From: Leptodontidium sp. MPI-SDFR-AT-0119
Lineage: Eukaryota; Ascomycota; Leotiomycetes; Helotiales; Leptodontidiaceae
Assembly (NCBI GenBank): GCA_020726505.1
Contig: JAHLEZ010000003.1
Location: forward strand, 558,001 to 622,000
Length of the DNA stretch: 64,000 bases
Direction: 5' to 3'
Shown piece by piece: positions 47,890 through 61,154 of this stretch (positions are counted from its first letter, which is position 1; each line of letters opens with the position of its first letter). Below the pieces are notes generated by a model. That model searched no databases. It saw nothing but the letters and a program-made list of their open reading frames with translations, and was not told the origin of the DNA. Both the position numbers and the translations under genes were made by a program.

Positions 47890-49904
47890 TTATATCCACA
47901 CGGTGGTCGGAAGCACAAACCCGCCGAAATTCGAGCCTGGCCCCCCCTGTCCATCAAAAAGAGCAAAATCGTCCCCCTGGTCACTGTAGACTATGGATCC
48001 TTCCCCAAAGTTCGAGGAAGCAGGACTGTGGTAGCCACCAAATCCGCTGGGAGACGGGATTCCGAGGTAGTGGTTGGTGAATGGATCAAGAGCCATTGGG
48101 CTGATGGCTGAAGCGGACATTGGATCAGGTGGCATAGTCATGAGGTGCTCTTGGGAGTAGGTAAATGCCGGATTGCCATACGGTGAAAGTGAGATCGCAG
48201 AGGGATATGTCTCGCCCATGCTGTACTCGTTCCCGTGGAAGGTGGGGAACGAAGCAGTTCTCTCAGGCTGAACCCAGCCCATGCGACTTCGAAACTTGGA
48301 GACCATATCGATAGGATACTCCATGAGATGGAGAGGAGTTTGCATATTCGAGTCTGAGGACTGGGACACGTTGATCGAAAACAGTCGCCTTGCAATCTCT
48401 TCGATGGGACAGAGAGATAAGCTTCCAAAGTATGCGGCTCCAACCTCGGGAAATAGAGGCTCAACTACCAATGCTACGGTATAGTAATGGGCCAGTATGA
48501 CCAATGCGGATGGGGATCCTCGGGTCTGTTGCAAGAACATGACTGGAAGCCAGAACAACCAAGCTCGAAGAGGGTTGAGCATCTCGAATCGTTGAGCGGC
48601 GGTATGGCTTGGTGAGACCTTTCGGACGCCTCGAACAAAACTCATAAGCTGCTGGATAGCTTTGGTATCCTCCCCATTCCCCTTCAAATGGGTTTCCACC
48701 TTCTGCAGCTGCGCATAAGCCTGTTGCAAGGAATCCAAGTCTTGTTTCCGTGGGTTGCTGAGTTTCTTGTGACCAGGAGCTATTTGACGTGTTAGCACTG
48801 CTGTCAATCCAAAACCCCAGGAGTTGCTAAGGATAATAGAAAACAAGGAGTATTGCTGACCTGGAGATGGAGGGGCGGTAGGGAAGGTGCTCTGCTCTGC
48901 GATGAAGTCGCCGAACTGGGATTCGTTTTTCCACGGCTGCATGGCATCAATAACCTATCGAAAGGTTAGTTACATCCTTGGCTGGACATGAATGTTCCAC
49001 TACATACGGAAGAGGTCCCATGCATCAATTGGGTCCAACCACGCCTGTTTGCCAGTTAGTAGGTGTAACTCAGATTGAGCTCAGATTCACCGACCATTCC
49101 GTTGCCTGCCAGGAAAGCAAGAGTGAGGCAGCGAGAACAGCGTCGGAGTTCTGTCTTGAGAATCCCCCAATAGCTTCATGCAAACCCTTCAGAGCAATTC
49201 CTCGGTGCTCGTAAGCAATGTTCGCCGTGAGTGGGCAATCCGTCAACCATGCCAAGTGAGTAGCACTTAGCGCAAGCAATGCGTGCATGACGAAGGAATA
49301 GTCGGTTCCGATTTTGAGAAAGCTGAGCTTGGGTTAGCAAGGCTGCGTTGAACGTGTTTTAAATCCTGTTCAATACTTACAGTGGGATCTGACGAGTCCA
49401 GATGGTGAAGTTGCCGGCGTCATGAGCATTCAACTCGGAAGAAACTGATGCGACGTGATGGATGAGGCGAAGATCCTCGAAGGAGAAAAATTGAGGCGCT
49501 GGGGCTGGGTAGATGTATAGATCCGGGAACGGGAAGCTGCCAGTTTGTTGCCAACGTTCGATCTCAGCCTCAATCTCTGGAGTCCACAGGAGGTCGGCCT
49601 TTTCAGGAGTTGCAGCCCTTTCTTCTTGCACCGGCATGTCCATGTATGGGCACCGGCAATTATGCTTGGTACAGTTTCGGCTGAAGATAGATTAGAATCG
49701 AGTTCAAAAATGACTTCTTCTATACAAGGCTGGAGACTAGACTTACCATTGAGGGAAATTCTCATCACAACGGATATGTCTTCGCTTGCAAGTCTCACAG
49801 CCTTTGCGAGATTTGGTGTGACTACCTCCTGTTAGTGGATGCAGATTACTAGAAGATGGTTTAACGTACCTCCGACGAGGAGGTCCACCACCGGGGCCAG
49901 CCAT
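47890..49904 (-). CDS. Zn2Cys6 transcription factor, Upc2-like architecture
   Basis: A 552-residue regulator from seven exons: 49870-49904, 49747-49821, 49381-49680, 49095-49322, 49008-49044 (37 nt), 48861-48954 and 47890-48779. Splicing yields the N-terminal binuclear cluster SHTKSRKGCETCKRRHIRC followed by DENFPQCRNCTKHNCRCPY, with cysteine spacing C-x2-C-x6-C-x6-C-x2-C-x6-C. Behind it come a fungal-specific helical regulatory region (LRLIHHVASVSSEL, FVMHALLALSATHLAWLT, LLLSWQATEWRGWTQLMHG) and a Ser/Pro/Gly-rich tail. The layout is like sterol-uptake regulators of the Upc2/Ecm22 group, but the regulated pathway cannot be told from sequence. Introns 1 (48 nt) and 6 (81 nt) are multiples of three and stop-free, so retention would give longer proteins. 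Confidence 0.9.
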
Positions 49905-51654
49905 TTGGATGGTTGAAGGGGGGAGATAGAAGACGACGAGGCTTGAACGAGTGAAAGCCGTCGACGACACTTCTGATCTTAAGGTTGTTCAGTCGGGTAT
50001 CGACCGATGAGAGGATGGCGTGGAAGTCGTAACAGGCAGATCAGATACCAGGAATCTGATGAGCCCAAAGTTTTTGGGTATTTGTAGTGTTGAGCGAGTG
50101 TGGTAAGGCTGCACGAGCAGTCTGGGATATCTTCTGTATGAATACAGCCAGTTAAGTATGGCGCAGCGGCTGAAGGCAATGTAACCGTCCTCCGATCTCG
50201 ATGGTATATCGGCTGAGGCAGGGACTAGTAAGCATAAACGTTGGGATGTATTGCTGTAGCCGGAGGCCCTGGAGCGAAAGGTATCGTGACACAGGCGCTC
50301 TGTAGTTCAACAAGGGTGATTCGAGGCTACGAAAGGAATAATATCCTCCGAAGGCTTGCGGTAGGCTAAGGCTGAGTGAGGACTACGCAACGCAAAAGCG
50401 AATGACAGGAGCCAACGAGGGCTTCCTAGAGATAGATGCACAAAGCGAATGTGGGTGGAGGGAAGAGGTGAGCTGCGGGCTGAACTGTGTGATTTCAATG
50501 ATCCTGCAAAAACATGTTGGAGCTGGCGATGTGGGCAACTTAATAGAAAAGGCGTGGTGGTGGCAGAATCACTGAGAGAGGAAAGGTCTGGAGAGTGTGG
50601 CTAAGGCGGAGGCAGCGGAGAGCGCTTGTAAGAAGTGCATTGGGAAGGGCAGGGGAGGTGGGTCACTGAGCAGCGGGATGTGAGACTGAGGGGAGGCCAG
50701 GGAAAGGTCAGATCAGATCAGAAATAACAAATAATAGTAATGGGATTCTGGCAGGGACCGGCATTGACGAGGAAGAGCTGGGTGGAGGGCGGAAGGGTGG
50801 TTGGTCAGTACCTTGCCTAGTTGGAGCGAGTAACGTTAGGCGGAGTTCGACGAGTAGCGTTGAGGTTAGCAGCAGCCGCGAGAGACGGCGGAGGCCAGCG
50901 AGCGAGGAGGCAAGAGGCATGAGTTCAGACTTTCAGAATTCCCGGGGGCGATCTTGGGGCTGTTTGACATGACGAAGGGAGCTTTGAGCAGCGGGCTAGT
51001 GCTGGAGGCAGTTAGAGACGGAGGCAAAGGGGGTATTCAAGCCCGCCCTAGGGCCAGCGGCGATATCTAGCACTGAGAGCGTGGCAGGGCAGACCATAGC
51101 GTCGTTGGGCTGGGAAGGCATCTGACAGTAGAATGAGACCGGCGGACGAGGGATGACTCGCTAAAGCTACTTATTAGCTGTTTGGGGAGATGCGTTGTGT
51201 TGTATTACTGTAATCGCAGCTCCACGTTATTTGCCTGAAGAGGAAAGTGAACTGAGAAACATCCAGTCACAGCCCAGGGCGGTGTGCTCTTGGTGGCCAA
51301 AAGCTACCATTGAGCTTGACTGGCTGTTGTGTGTTGCTGCTTGGGCTCTTGGGTCCCTGGGTCCAGTATTGGATCTGGGGCGGCGATGTGCTGTGCTATG
51401 GCGCTGTATGCGATGTGATGGATGTGTACTCGGAATAAGGTAAGACCAGGGTTTTGAGACGAGCGAGTGAGAGCGGGAAGGAGGCCAGGGCAGCAACAGG
51501 TCAGTGGAGCTGCTGCAGACAGTGCAGAGGAGGTGCAAGCAGCAAGGTGCACTCGATGGTGGTAGTCGTGGTGTGTATGTGTTCCAAAAATAAACAATTC
51601 CGTATGCACACCTTCTCGCCAAAGCATGCCAGCCTGCCCTACATGCCCTGGCGG

Positions 51655-51674
51655 CCATGCCATGCCATGCCATG
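51655..51674. repeat. CCATG tandem repeat, 4 copies
   Basis: Four perfect copies of the pentamer CCATG in tandem, flanked by partial copies. Confidence 0.85.
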
Positions 51675-54600
51675 CCAGGCCACTGATTACGCTGGTGGCC
51701 GTGGCTTTCCGCGTTCACTTGCCCTTTGAAGGCAGAATTGAGGGCACAGCTTGTGTAGACTGGTTGCTGTTGGTCATCCCGACGCCAGCTTGATCTATCT
51801 CGGCTGTCGAGGAAGTCAGTTCTTGCATTTCAGGTCATCTTGTTGTCTGCCCAGTCCACTGCGTCGAGTATCCTCCGTTTAGCCCAGGAGTTTCCTAGTT
51901 GATCGAGCAAACTGGGGCATCGTTGGAATGGGCAGCATGCCATGGCCATGGCCTCACGGTTTCTGCTGCCTAAGTCCCTCGCCGTGGCCTGACCGAGTTT
52001 GCATACCTGTGCAACGCAACCTCAAAAGCTCTCAAATTCTTTCGAGGTTGTCCGGATCCTTGCTTCTCGCTTGACTCCGCCTCTTGAGCGATTCCTCATC
52101 TGGCGGTGCCCAAGCGGATGATGCGCCCAGGGTCAGGGGCAAGGATTCCGCGGTCGACGAACAGTCATTCGGCCAGGGCAGCGAAGAAAGACACTTGTTT
52201 GCACCAGTCCATCCTCGATACCCTCACATCCTCTCTGCAGTGTCTGCACGGAGAAGAAGTCCTCCCGTATCCATTTTTGTCTGCAGCCAAGGTCAGGTAG
52301 TGCACCGCCCTCCACCTGTTTCAACGTCACAGTATCTTGGGACTTCGTGGAGACTTCAACAGAGAAGCTTCTCCGTATCATTGGTCGAGTCATATGTCGG
52401 ATCCGGGTGGCCTGTCTGCGGGATGTGAATTGTAAAAAACCGCTTGGGAATACCCATCCGGGACAAGCCTGCGAAGTGTAGATCTGCTGTGTGATATTTC
52501 ACTTCAAATCCACTTCACGTCCACTTGGAAACCCACCAAAGCATCCCCTTGCCACAGATCGATCTCAGGACTTATAATATCAACCTCGATATTGGACCAA
52601 GATTCTTGAATCCATGCATCTCAGTTCCAAGCGAGGGAGTGCCTGGTACAAGTGAGAGGTTTTGAGGAAGACAAGATTGCAGCGAGAGGTGGGACCTCTG
52701 CAAAATAGCCTCAGAACTCTAAATAATCCCCATAACCTTGACTCAGCAATTGCTGGGTTCGGCATTCCGGGCTCTCGATGCCCCGTCACCTCCCAGGTAG
52801 AGTGTTTCTTTCGTTCTTCAAGGGACCTGCAGGGAAGTGTGTTAAGCTTTTTTGACCACTCACTTGCCAGTGGCATGATTTCCAACAAGCCAGCCCATCT
52901 CATCGGTGGTTGAAGGCACTCTCGCCGATGCCAGAGTACGGTCTTGACTGACCAGTGTGGGGTCGCATCTAAAAACGTTCGGGGCAAGTAGATATCCGGT
53001 TACTTGGTTCGATACCCGGGCCCATCTGTAGTACGATGAGAGCCTCCCACTAAATGCTAGATCTTGACTACTGTCCTGGTCCCAGAGCCGGACAAAAAGT
53101 AGAGTGCAGCGAGAGCGAGGAAGCGAAAATGGATTTCGGGATTTCAAAAACGTTCTCAAATTGGGCATCAACGTCATCAGCAAGTCAGAGGCTGTCTGAA
53201 AGCTAGCAGCCCTTACTCACCGCCCCAGGTGTACAAGCTGACCACTGATTAATGAGCGAAACCAGTATCAAAGACAATCTACTTGGTGGACTAACAAATT
53301 TGTAGGTGCGGCGTCCTTTCGCCTCAGAACAATGGTAGGAGTAAACACGTTTTGAAATAATTTACCTTCATATGCTCCTCCTGCATAAACAAAGTTCTCC
53401 TCCAATACTGGCTGCTGATAGGTGCGTACGATGGTATGCATGCATGAAAAAGACCCCCTTACTAGATAGAGGCAAGCTCGCGGCGTCGGCGTAGGGAGCC
53501 GAATGCAAGGCGGAGCTATATTTAGGGATACTTACCTTCTAGAAGACTAGGAAAACGTTCGGCGGCATGACCGAGAAATGCTATTTGAGCGCTTCCAAAC
53601 AGAATTGCTGAACTTGCGGGTGGCCATGTATACAACGTAGCATCTCTGGCTAAGCTGTAAATTCGCCAACGATGCTCCTTAACCCAACCACCGTATCAAT
53701 GCAAATAGTACCGCCGAACACAGCAGTCAGATCTGATCGCATGGCCTTCTCTTTTCCCGCGGATATTTTGGGACCTTTGATGAGGCAAGGGATGATTGTG
53801 CCGAGGCACCAAAAACATGCATACGGCTCGTCAGGTTGTTCATGGCAAAAATGGGGTACAGTGGTCCTTGCAAGAGCCTCAAAGCCCACCTGCCTCTCCG
53901 GGCCTGCGCCGTCGGGCTTGTATCCAATTTCGGACGGAAAAATTGTTGATGGCCGAAGTCGATTTGTGTTTGGAAACGAACTTTCAGCCCACAAAAGCAC
54001 CAGGGCCTGAAATGTGGGGCAAAGAAGCCATAAGAAGAAGGAGAAGAAGCAGACCACAAGGACTCTGAACCCTTCTAGTCTTCCTTGACGACAGGGCACA
54101 GCACCGTAGACCGATAGACATCGCTTGTCAAGCAGTATGGATCTGCCAACAACAATAACAAAGGTTCCCGCGGAGATGCTGGAGATTTCAAGAGACTGTA
54201 CTCACAACTTCAGCATGTTTGTTTGCCATCATGCCCTTTACCAGCGCCTCTCTCGCCATCAATGCCAAATCTGGGTAAAATCCAGCCAACATCAGACGTT
54301 GTGGTCAGCCGACAAGACCTGAAGGCGGTGAAAAAGCTACGACACAAGCTCTCTTTTTGGTACTGTATGTGCTCCAGGGAAGTAAGTAAGATGCAGGCTG
54401 CAGGCTGCAGAACACTTTGAGGGCCGGCCCACAGCACAGCCAAGCTCCTCCTAGTTGGACGAGAATCGGGCATGGTTCAAACACATTGAGGCATGATTAA
54501 GCGTAAGCAGGGGCCAGCTTTAACCTTAGTTGAAGACAACAGGGTATGAGCAAGGAGCCTTGAACCCCAGTCCCAGCCTCGCGCTTTCTATGGATGTGAT

Positions 54601-57600
54601 GTTCAAGATCTCGGAGTTCGTGATATGAAACGGTCGGAGAAACTTTCCGTTGGAGAGCTGGCTGTTGAGGCTGGGGAGACTCCTTGGAAGGAAGCGGAGC
54701 ATGCTGTCATCGGGATCTGTCCCTGTCCCGGCGCATACATCGTGCAGTACATCACTCCTGGGTCCTGAGTCTGAGTCCGCATGGCGAGTTCTCGGTCCAG
54801 CGACCTCATACCACTTTGCTGGGCGAAGGGGGCCCACCATTCCACAACCATGGCAAACAACCTCGAGCAAACCAGTTATCCTGGGGGAGCTTTTGCTTGG
54901 CGGTAGCACCGTGGCCTTACCCCTTCAAAAGAAGACCGAGGCTAGTGCTAGAGGGATAGGAATAAGCAGTTGGCCGATCCTTGGACGTGGTCGTGTGAAG
55001 CTATTCGCACGTCAAAGTCATTTATAGGCGGTGAGAGCTCCAAGGCTAGCTAGGCAGCATCGGGTGATGCGCAGGTCGAGTCGAGAATTGGAAAGAGATC
55101 TTGGGTATCCCTTCACCGGCTTTATTCTCCATGTGGTTATATTTCCGTAGTCCTTTGCGATCGAATGATATACTGAACTGTATGTATTATTGCATTATAC
55201 TGCCTGCTGCATTGACGAGAAGCCGAGGAGATGGAACGATGGCAGCGGGACGGGGAGCTAGTCGTTGGGACTAAGCTCTTAGCGTCATAGCTTATTTATT
55301 TTTGGACTCTCGCCCGATGTTGACATTGTAGTGACTTCCGAGGCGGTTGGATTGGACTTTGGTCAGTAGACAACAAAACATAGCATGAGACGTTGGTTGG
55401 CTGTACAAAATCGCCAGATCATCGCGTAGGTACAGCATTGTACCATTATGGCTCCCGGATTTCTTGCAGGACATGGAAATATCCTTGACGTCCCGAAGCA
55501 TCCGACTAGACCTAGGTAGTTCTAGTCGCAGAACAACGGAATCCGCGGCTCGCGGGTCAGAAAAGCGTTGTAGTAACGAACCTAAGATCCATCACATGAG
55601 GTGCTTTAGTTAATTGTCTCCTTAAAAGTAGGAGTGTCGCTCTTTGGTGAACAGGTCCAGGGTAAGGTCTTGTTTCTTCAAACCTTAGGAAACCAGAATT
55701 TATATAAATGCACGATGCTTTCCAGCTTTCAGACTTGTGCGATAACATTTGCTATGTCTCAGAACTCAGACCCTAGTGTCTAGTACTTCGGAGTATATCA
55801 TCACAACTACCCCCTTTCGCTCCAACTACCCCCGCTAGTACTTCTACTCTACCCTCCCAACCTCTTCAGCCGTCGAAAGCGTCATACAGTTATCACTGGC
55901 TATAGTTGCTCGGCTTGCGAAGCTCCCATTCCCCATTCTTACCTCTCTCCCGTTTCACCTGGGGTGTTTGGCCGTCCAGCAGGGTGGTCACTGGTCAGTC
56001 GTCTGGTCTTGCCAGGCACATTGAACGGCTCCCTTTTAAAAATAGAAACAAGAAACATCCCTCATCAACCGCAAGCACTTATCATATTATCACATTACCA
56101 CATTACCCCAATTCCCACCCCACTCCAAAACTTCGTTGTCCTGGCCTCTCTCTGCTGCACGGGCCGAATGAAATGGACAGACCGGGTTTAGGCCATTGAT
56201 GAACGTCCATCCCTAACGCACGAACACCCCCTCGTGATCATTCATCCATCACTGACTGAATGCTTCATGGCTCAACCCCAAGAAAGATGCAGAAGGTGAG
56301 CAAAAAGTGCCGAATGGAACTCAAAATATGCTCAGCGAGACAGAATTCTTCATCAAAGTCATCACCCGCCTTTTCGGGCTATTTTCCCGCCGATCAAAGT
56401 CTTGCTTCGTCCAAAGTCATATCGAACTGAACTCTACATGCAGCTCGTCTCCCGTCTGAGGTACCTCTTTCTGCGTTCGCACGACTGCCAAACCCCCTAA
56501 TCCATAAAGGTATCAATGCCGCGAGGCCTCGAGCAACATCCCAGACACGGCACAATCTCAAACACCTGAGCGAGTGTTGCAACTTGCGGGTGGCTGAGGA
56601 TGGGTGTGTCAAGGAAGTCAAGATACCTGACCGAACTAATGATATCTCATGGCCCATTCAATTCAGATGGCCGGCGCTTGGAAGACTTCATGGGGGTTAT
56701 TGAAGGAAATGCCCTCCCAAACAAGTGCATATGCAGGCGATGAGGCTAGGGTACTGTACTCGGCATTGCGGGGTAATCATTCATGACTTCCCTCCTTCCT
56801 CATGAACTTGACTCCAACACACAGACAGTCACAAGAATGAATAAATATGACTACGCCGCAGTATCGCGATTCACGATGAACCAATACGTCTTTCTTTCGG
56901 CCGAGTGTGGCTGAAATGCTGAAGCTATCACTGCCAAGTATCCTTCTCCTCATGCACACACTTAATTTCTATCTCGTCTCATCCAAACATCTGACGGCTT
57001 GTGTGTGCTGATTATTATTGTTACACTTTTGTCTTACCATTGATTTTTTTCGTCCCCAAAATACTTTTCTCCCAGTGGAGAGCGGTCTTAAGGCGCAGCC
57101 GTGACAATTTACTAATACGGCAAAGGGGGAGGCTGTGCTCTGTTTACTTATCCTTCGCTACCAATCACAACCCTCCCAACAACCTTTTCTTTCAAAAACG
57201 CAATATATCACAACTCGGTCAAAGTCAAGTCTCAGCCAGCCGCAATATCTGCAATTCTGTATCGAGTATGTAGTCAGACCAACATGTTTTGCGCCTCCTT
57301 GTCATTTTTCTTTACTGTAACAAAAAGTTCCGCGTTCCAGATCTAGAAACCTAAAAGCTTACATCGTGGCAAAAAGAAAAGACAATTTACATACTACGTA
57401 TCTACCAACCAACGCCATCAAGAATGCGCAGCGCCGACGAAGTGCCGCGCATGACTGAGTAAGAGAGTGGGGTTTCGTTACTGTAATCTTTGATTACTAC
57501 CTAGCACTGCAACGCTGCGTTACATGCATGAATGTTCGAACCAGATTTTCCGACCTCCCATGGGGTTGTTGGCATCCTCTCGTTCGATTATCACTGCCTC

Positions 57601-58373
57601 AGTTACCCACAAATTCCTCCCTACCGAGCTTATTCTGACCCCCTTTACTCAGGCTCGTTGTCGTTGCCTCACCGAAGCATATCGATCCTTCGTTTCATCT
57701 ACCGTAGGCTCTCTCTCAAATCGACATACCAAGACAAGAAAGTTACGGGGACGCGTTGCTCATAATCCATCTCACCGCCCTGACATGACTGCTGCGGTCA
57801 TTCCGCTGAGAAAAGTGCATCTATGGGTGGTGGATGGTACAGTTTTCGATGCTTTCCTGTTACTTCGTGTTCTCCTCTCGAAACAAGCCAGCATATACCA
57901 AGCTGCGCCGCCGTCGTCATCAGCAACAGCTGTCAGTATTCCCCCCCTGTGAGCCATACTCCGACTGTGGCTGTAAGGAGTATTTTTGATCCTCCCGTCG
58001 CCGCCGATGGTAGGTAACCCAGGAACCATCCAACCTATAACGCCATATCTTACCGCTCGACAGGTCCCAATACCGGACCGGTATGCAATGCACGGAAGCA
58101 TGGGAGCAAAGGGGAGTTGGCGGCTGAGAAGTGATGTGAGCGCTACGGAACGTCACGTCTCGAAGTCACAACAGACATGTCCGTAGGGATTAGATGGAGC
58201 TACCTACAACTTTCACCGCCTTTAGAAAGTCTAGTGACTGGATGACAGCCATCGAACCATCAAATGGAGACATCTCTCAGCCTCTTTTCGTATTTTTCTC
58301 GGCGCTTTAAGTTTATTTTTAGTTTCCATCTATGCCGTCCGTCACCCACGTGTTTCTCTCCTACAGTAGCTAC

Positions 58374-58401
58374 TGTCCACAGTCCACAGTCCACAGTCCA
58401 C
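58374..58401. repeat. AGTCCAC tandem repeat, 4 copies
   Basis: Four heptamer units: TGTCCAC followed by three perfect AGTCCAC copies. Confidence 0.85.
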
Positions 58402-60011
58402 TTCACCCTAGCAACTCTCTCTGTAGACCAAGACAAGTAACAAACAGTACTTTGTTTGTTTACAGGAAAGGCTATGTTTACTTCGGGTCGCATATACCTT
58501 TACCCTCCACTTCCTGATACTTTCCTCTCATTCTCTGGGACGGAAACTAAAAACCTCGTCGTAGCGGCTCCACCAGAGCCCTAAGAAAAGCTCTAGAAGA
58601 TCCTCGATCGCCGTACCTTCCCGAACAGAAAATGGCTGGCTCAGAAACTTCAAGTCTTAGCTAGTCGAACAAGACCCTTTTACCCGGTGTGAATGGGTTC
58701 AATCCAATAGAGAAAGAAAGTATGGCTGGTAGCTAGCTTGCACTACCGCCCGGCTCTCAACTCGACAGACGCACAAATTGGATGCTTTCTTGAAGCCGTT
58801 TTAGACAATATGCCAATCAGTGCCAAATACAGCTTGATAGAAGAAGTCAAGACCTTCAAATTCCGAGCAGCGGGCATTTCCCGTTCTGCCTTTCGAACTA
58901 CCGCTTCCCAAGACGACGCCGGGCTCATTTTAGAGCAATGTACCGAGCTATCGACAATAGTTGGTTTGACCATAGTTCGTTCTTGGAACAGGAGATATCG
59001 GTCGGTGCCTTGTCACCCAGTACCTTGGTTTCTAAAGCGGTGAAGATGCTTGGATAGTTTGATTTCTGTCTTAGACTTGGGACTGATCCATCCCACAACC
59101 CGTGTCCAAGAATCTTGATTTAGTGACTTTAGTTCAGAACTGGAATGGAAATCTGCTCATATCGACCGCCGACGTAGAGAACACTGGAGAGCTTTTGGCT
59201 CACACTGATGATCTGCACTCGTCTTCTTTTTCCTGTTCAAACAACACTCTACAGAGCATCAGGGCATCACAACCTCTCCATCAGAGCACTCACCAGCTCA
59301 TTCTAGAACAGTTGAGAATTAACGAGTCTGCTACAAGTAGGCTGTAGCCAGGACATGTCGACATCACGTCGACGAGACCGTGAAAACAAATACCAACCAT
59401 CCGTGTTCCGAAGTTCGGAGAGGCAAGCATGCGCACGATCATGGAGACACCACGACCCGGAAAACTCTCACACTTTTCTGGCGTCCGAATAATGACCGCG
59501 AATTTGGACTTGAACTCGTTCTCAACTTAGTTCTAACCCACCGGAGACTGGAGAAATCTTCGAACGACACTTTCACCTTCCCTAGTTTCCCATCCTATCC
59601 TATCTATTCCGCACCATCTTAAACCATCGTGACAGTAACCTCTCCAATAGAAGTCAAGCCCTGGTGCGGTTATCCTCTCCTCTAATTCAGAAGTTTACAA
59701 AACAATTTAACCTTCCCCACGATCCATCCCTATCCGTAGTATCACCTGGATATCGGGAAGGAGGTTTTGATGAGCTACTGTGCTGTACCTTGCTCGGCTG
59801 TTAGATCTTTATACCCTCAACTACCCTCGGGGGTTCGAAACTACCACTTCTAGTCTATGTTCGAGCCCAAGAGAAACTATTCAAGAAACGGGGGCTGAAG
59901 GCGGTGAAGTGGCGCGACGGACCGTTACAGGACTCTAATAATGGTATGTCTCCTCCCCTAGCTCGAAGTGGCTTTGGAAGTCTTGAGGCTATTGAGGCTA
60001 TCGTGGGAAAT

Positions 60012-60162
60012 GGGGGAGAGGGAGAGGGAGAGGGAGAGGGAGAGGGAGAGGGAGAGGGAGAGGGAGAGGGAGAGGGAGAGGGAGAGGGAGAGGGAGAGGG
60101 AGAGGGAGAGGGAGAGCGAGAGGGAGAGGGAGAGGGAGAGGGAGAGGGAGAGGGAGAGGGAG
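60012..60162. repeat. GAGAGG hexamer microsatellite, about 25 copies
   Basis: About 150 bp of purine-only hexamer repeat on the plus strand, nearly perfect. One G-to-C interruption at 60117 divides it. Open frames through it encode only Gly-Glu or Pro-Leu dipeptide runs and are artefacts of the repeat. A polypurine tract this long can form triplex (H-DNA). Confidence 0.95.
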
Positions 60163-61154
60163 TTGCGGCTGAGATACGAATGGGCCTCGGTCTATTGGAG
60201 ACAAGCTCTGGCTTCTTTTGAAGTTTATCAAATGATATAAAATTTGGGGCATTTAGATTTAGGGAGTGGATGATGAGCTAGAAAATCGTTAGGTGTTGAA
60301 AGCTTCATCTTCCGTATTCTGGATCTATGGGCAAGTGGATGGAGATTAGAACAATAGATGTGGATTGACTTCTACAATAGACAAAAGAGAAGTGACTAGG
60401 CAAATGTAGGGGGTGTTGGAGATGAGGGCTACTTCGAGATTCACGATGACAGAGTAGAGCCTTTCTTGCTCAAAAGTAATTTTATGAAACTGAATTGGTC
60501 TCATTTACTAAAGTATGGATAGAAAAATCTGGTAGCGTGTCTGAATATCCCCATTCACTTATCATCTTATGCCGAGCTGCTTGGGCAGGACATTGCTAAG
60601 TACCTACCTATCTAACTACCTAATTGTTGTCGTTTGTTGTTATCTACCTAATTCCGATCCTGATTGATATCCAGCTATCCATCCATTGCTCATCTCGTCA
60701 TCCATTAATCCCATTCCATCCCATCATACCCACCAGGCCAGCTAGCAATCAGAAACGCTCTACTGAGCAAGCAAGAGAGGATTGAAGTGCAACCCTCCAT
60801 GATAATGGCACAGGATCCATGCCTATCCACATGCCCCAGTGACATGTAATCCAGCCAGCGATATCCATCCAGGTGCCTTAATCCGCCATCGCTCTTCATC
60901 CTTCCATAGCAATATGTCTACCTCTCTGACTGCCGCAGATTGCAGTCCCTCAACAAGCAAGCAAGCAGCTTGCTTTAAATGAATGCCGAACCGCAATGCA
61001 TAATTCTTTTTGCTGTCGCTTTGACTTTACCAACCGAAATGATATCATGGCTTCGTGAAACAAAGGACAAAGTTATCAAAGTCGCTCAATCAAATATCAA
61101 GTTGCGCCCCCATTGTTGCAGTGTTTCCCGAAATGCCCGCTGGTATGATCGTAT

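Larger units (their letters stand above)
49905..61154. other. Gene-poor block of 11.2 kb
   Basis: No gene could be supported between the Zn2Cys6 regulator and transportin. Open frames are short (149 codons at most), overlap one another on both strands, and show no protein-like features. Base composition looks ordinary rather than strongly AT-rich, so there is no sign of heavy repeat-induced mutation. No transposase, reverse transcriptase or long repeat was recognised. Short tandem repeats occur at 51655-51674, 58374-58401 and 60012-60162. Several strong donor-like sites on the minus strand at 52.8-54.2 kb hint at an unrecognised spliced transcript. The part next to 49904 must hold the promoter and 5' leader of the regulator. 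Confidence 0.5.

Noticed and set aside
52980..53030. T-arm-like GGTTCGATACCC, considered as a tRNA
   Set aside because: The flanking bases do not pair as a five-base stem around a seven-base loop, and no acceptor or D-arm was found.
52580..54909. Minus-strand frames of 107-149 codons, considered as a transposon or degraded gene
   Set aside because: No transposase, integrase or reverse-transcriptase motif, terminal repeats or recognisable family could be seen. Only the donor-like sites are reported.
60012..60162. Regular array, considered as CRISPR-like
   Set aside because: It is a simple hexamer microsatellite without spacers, in a eukaryotic genome.
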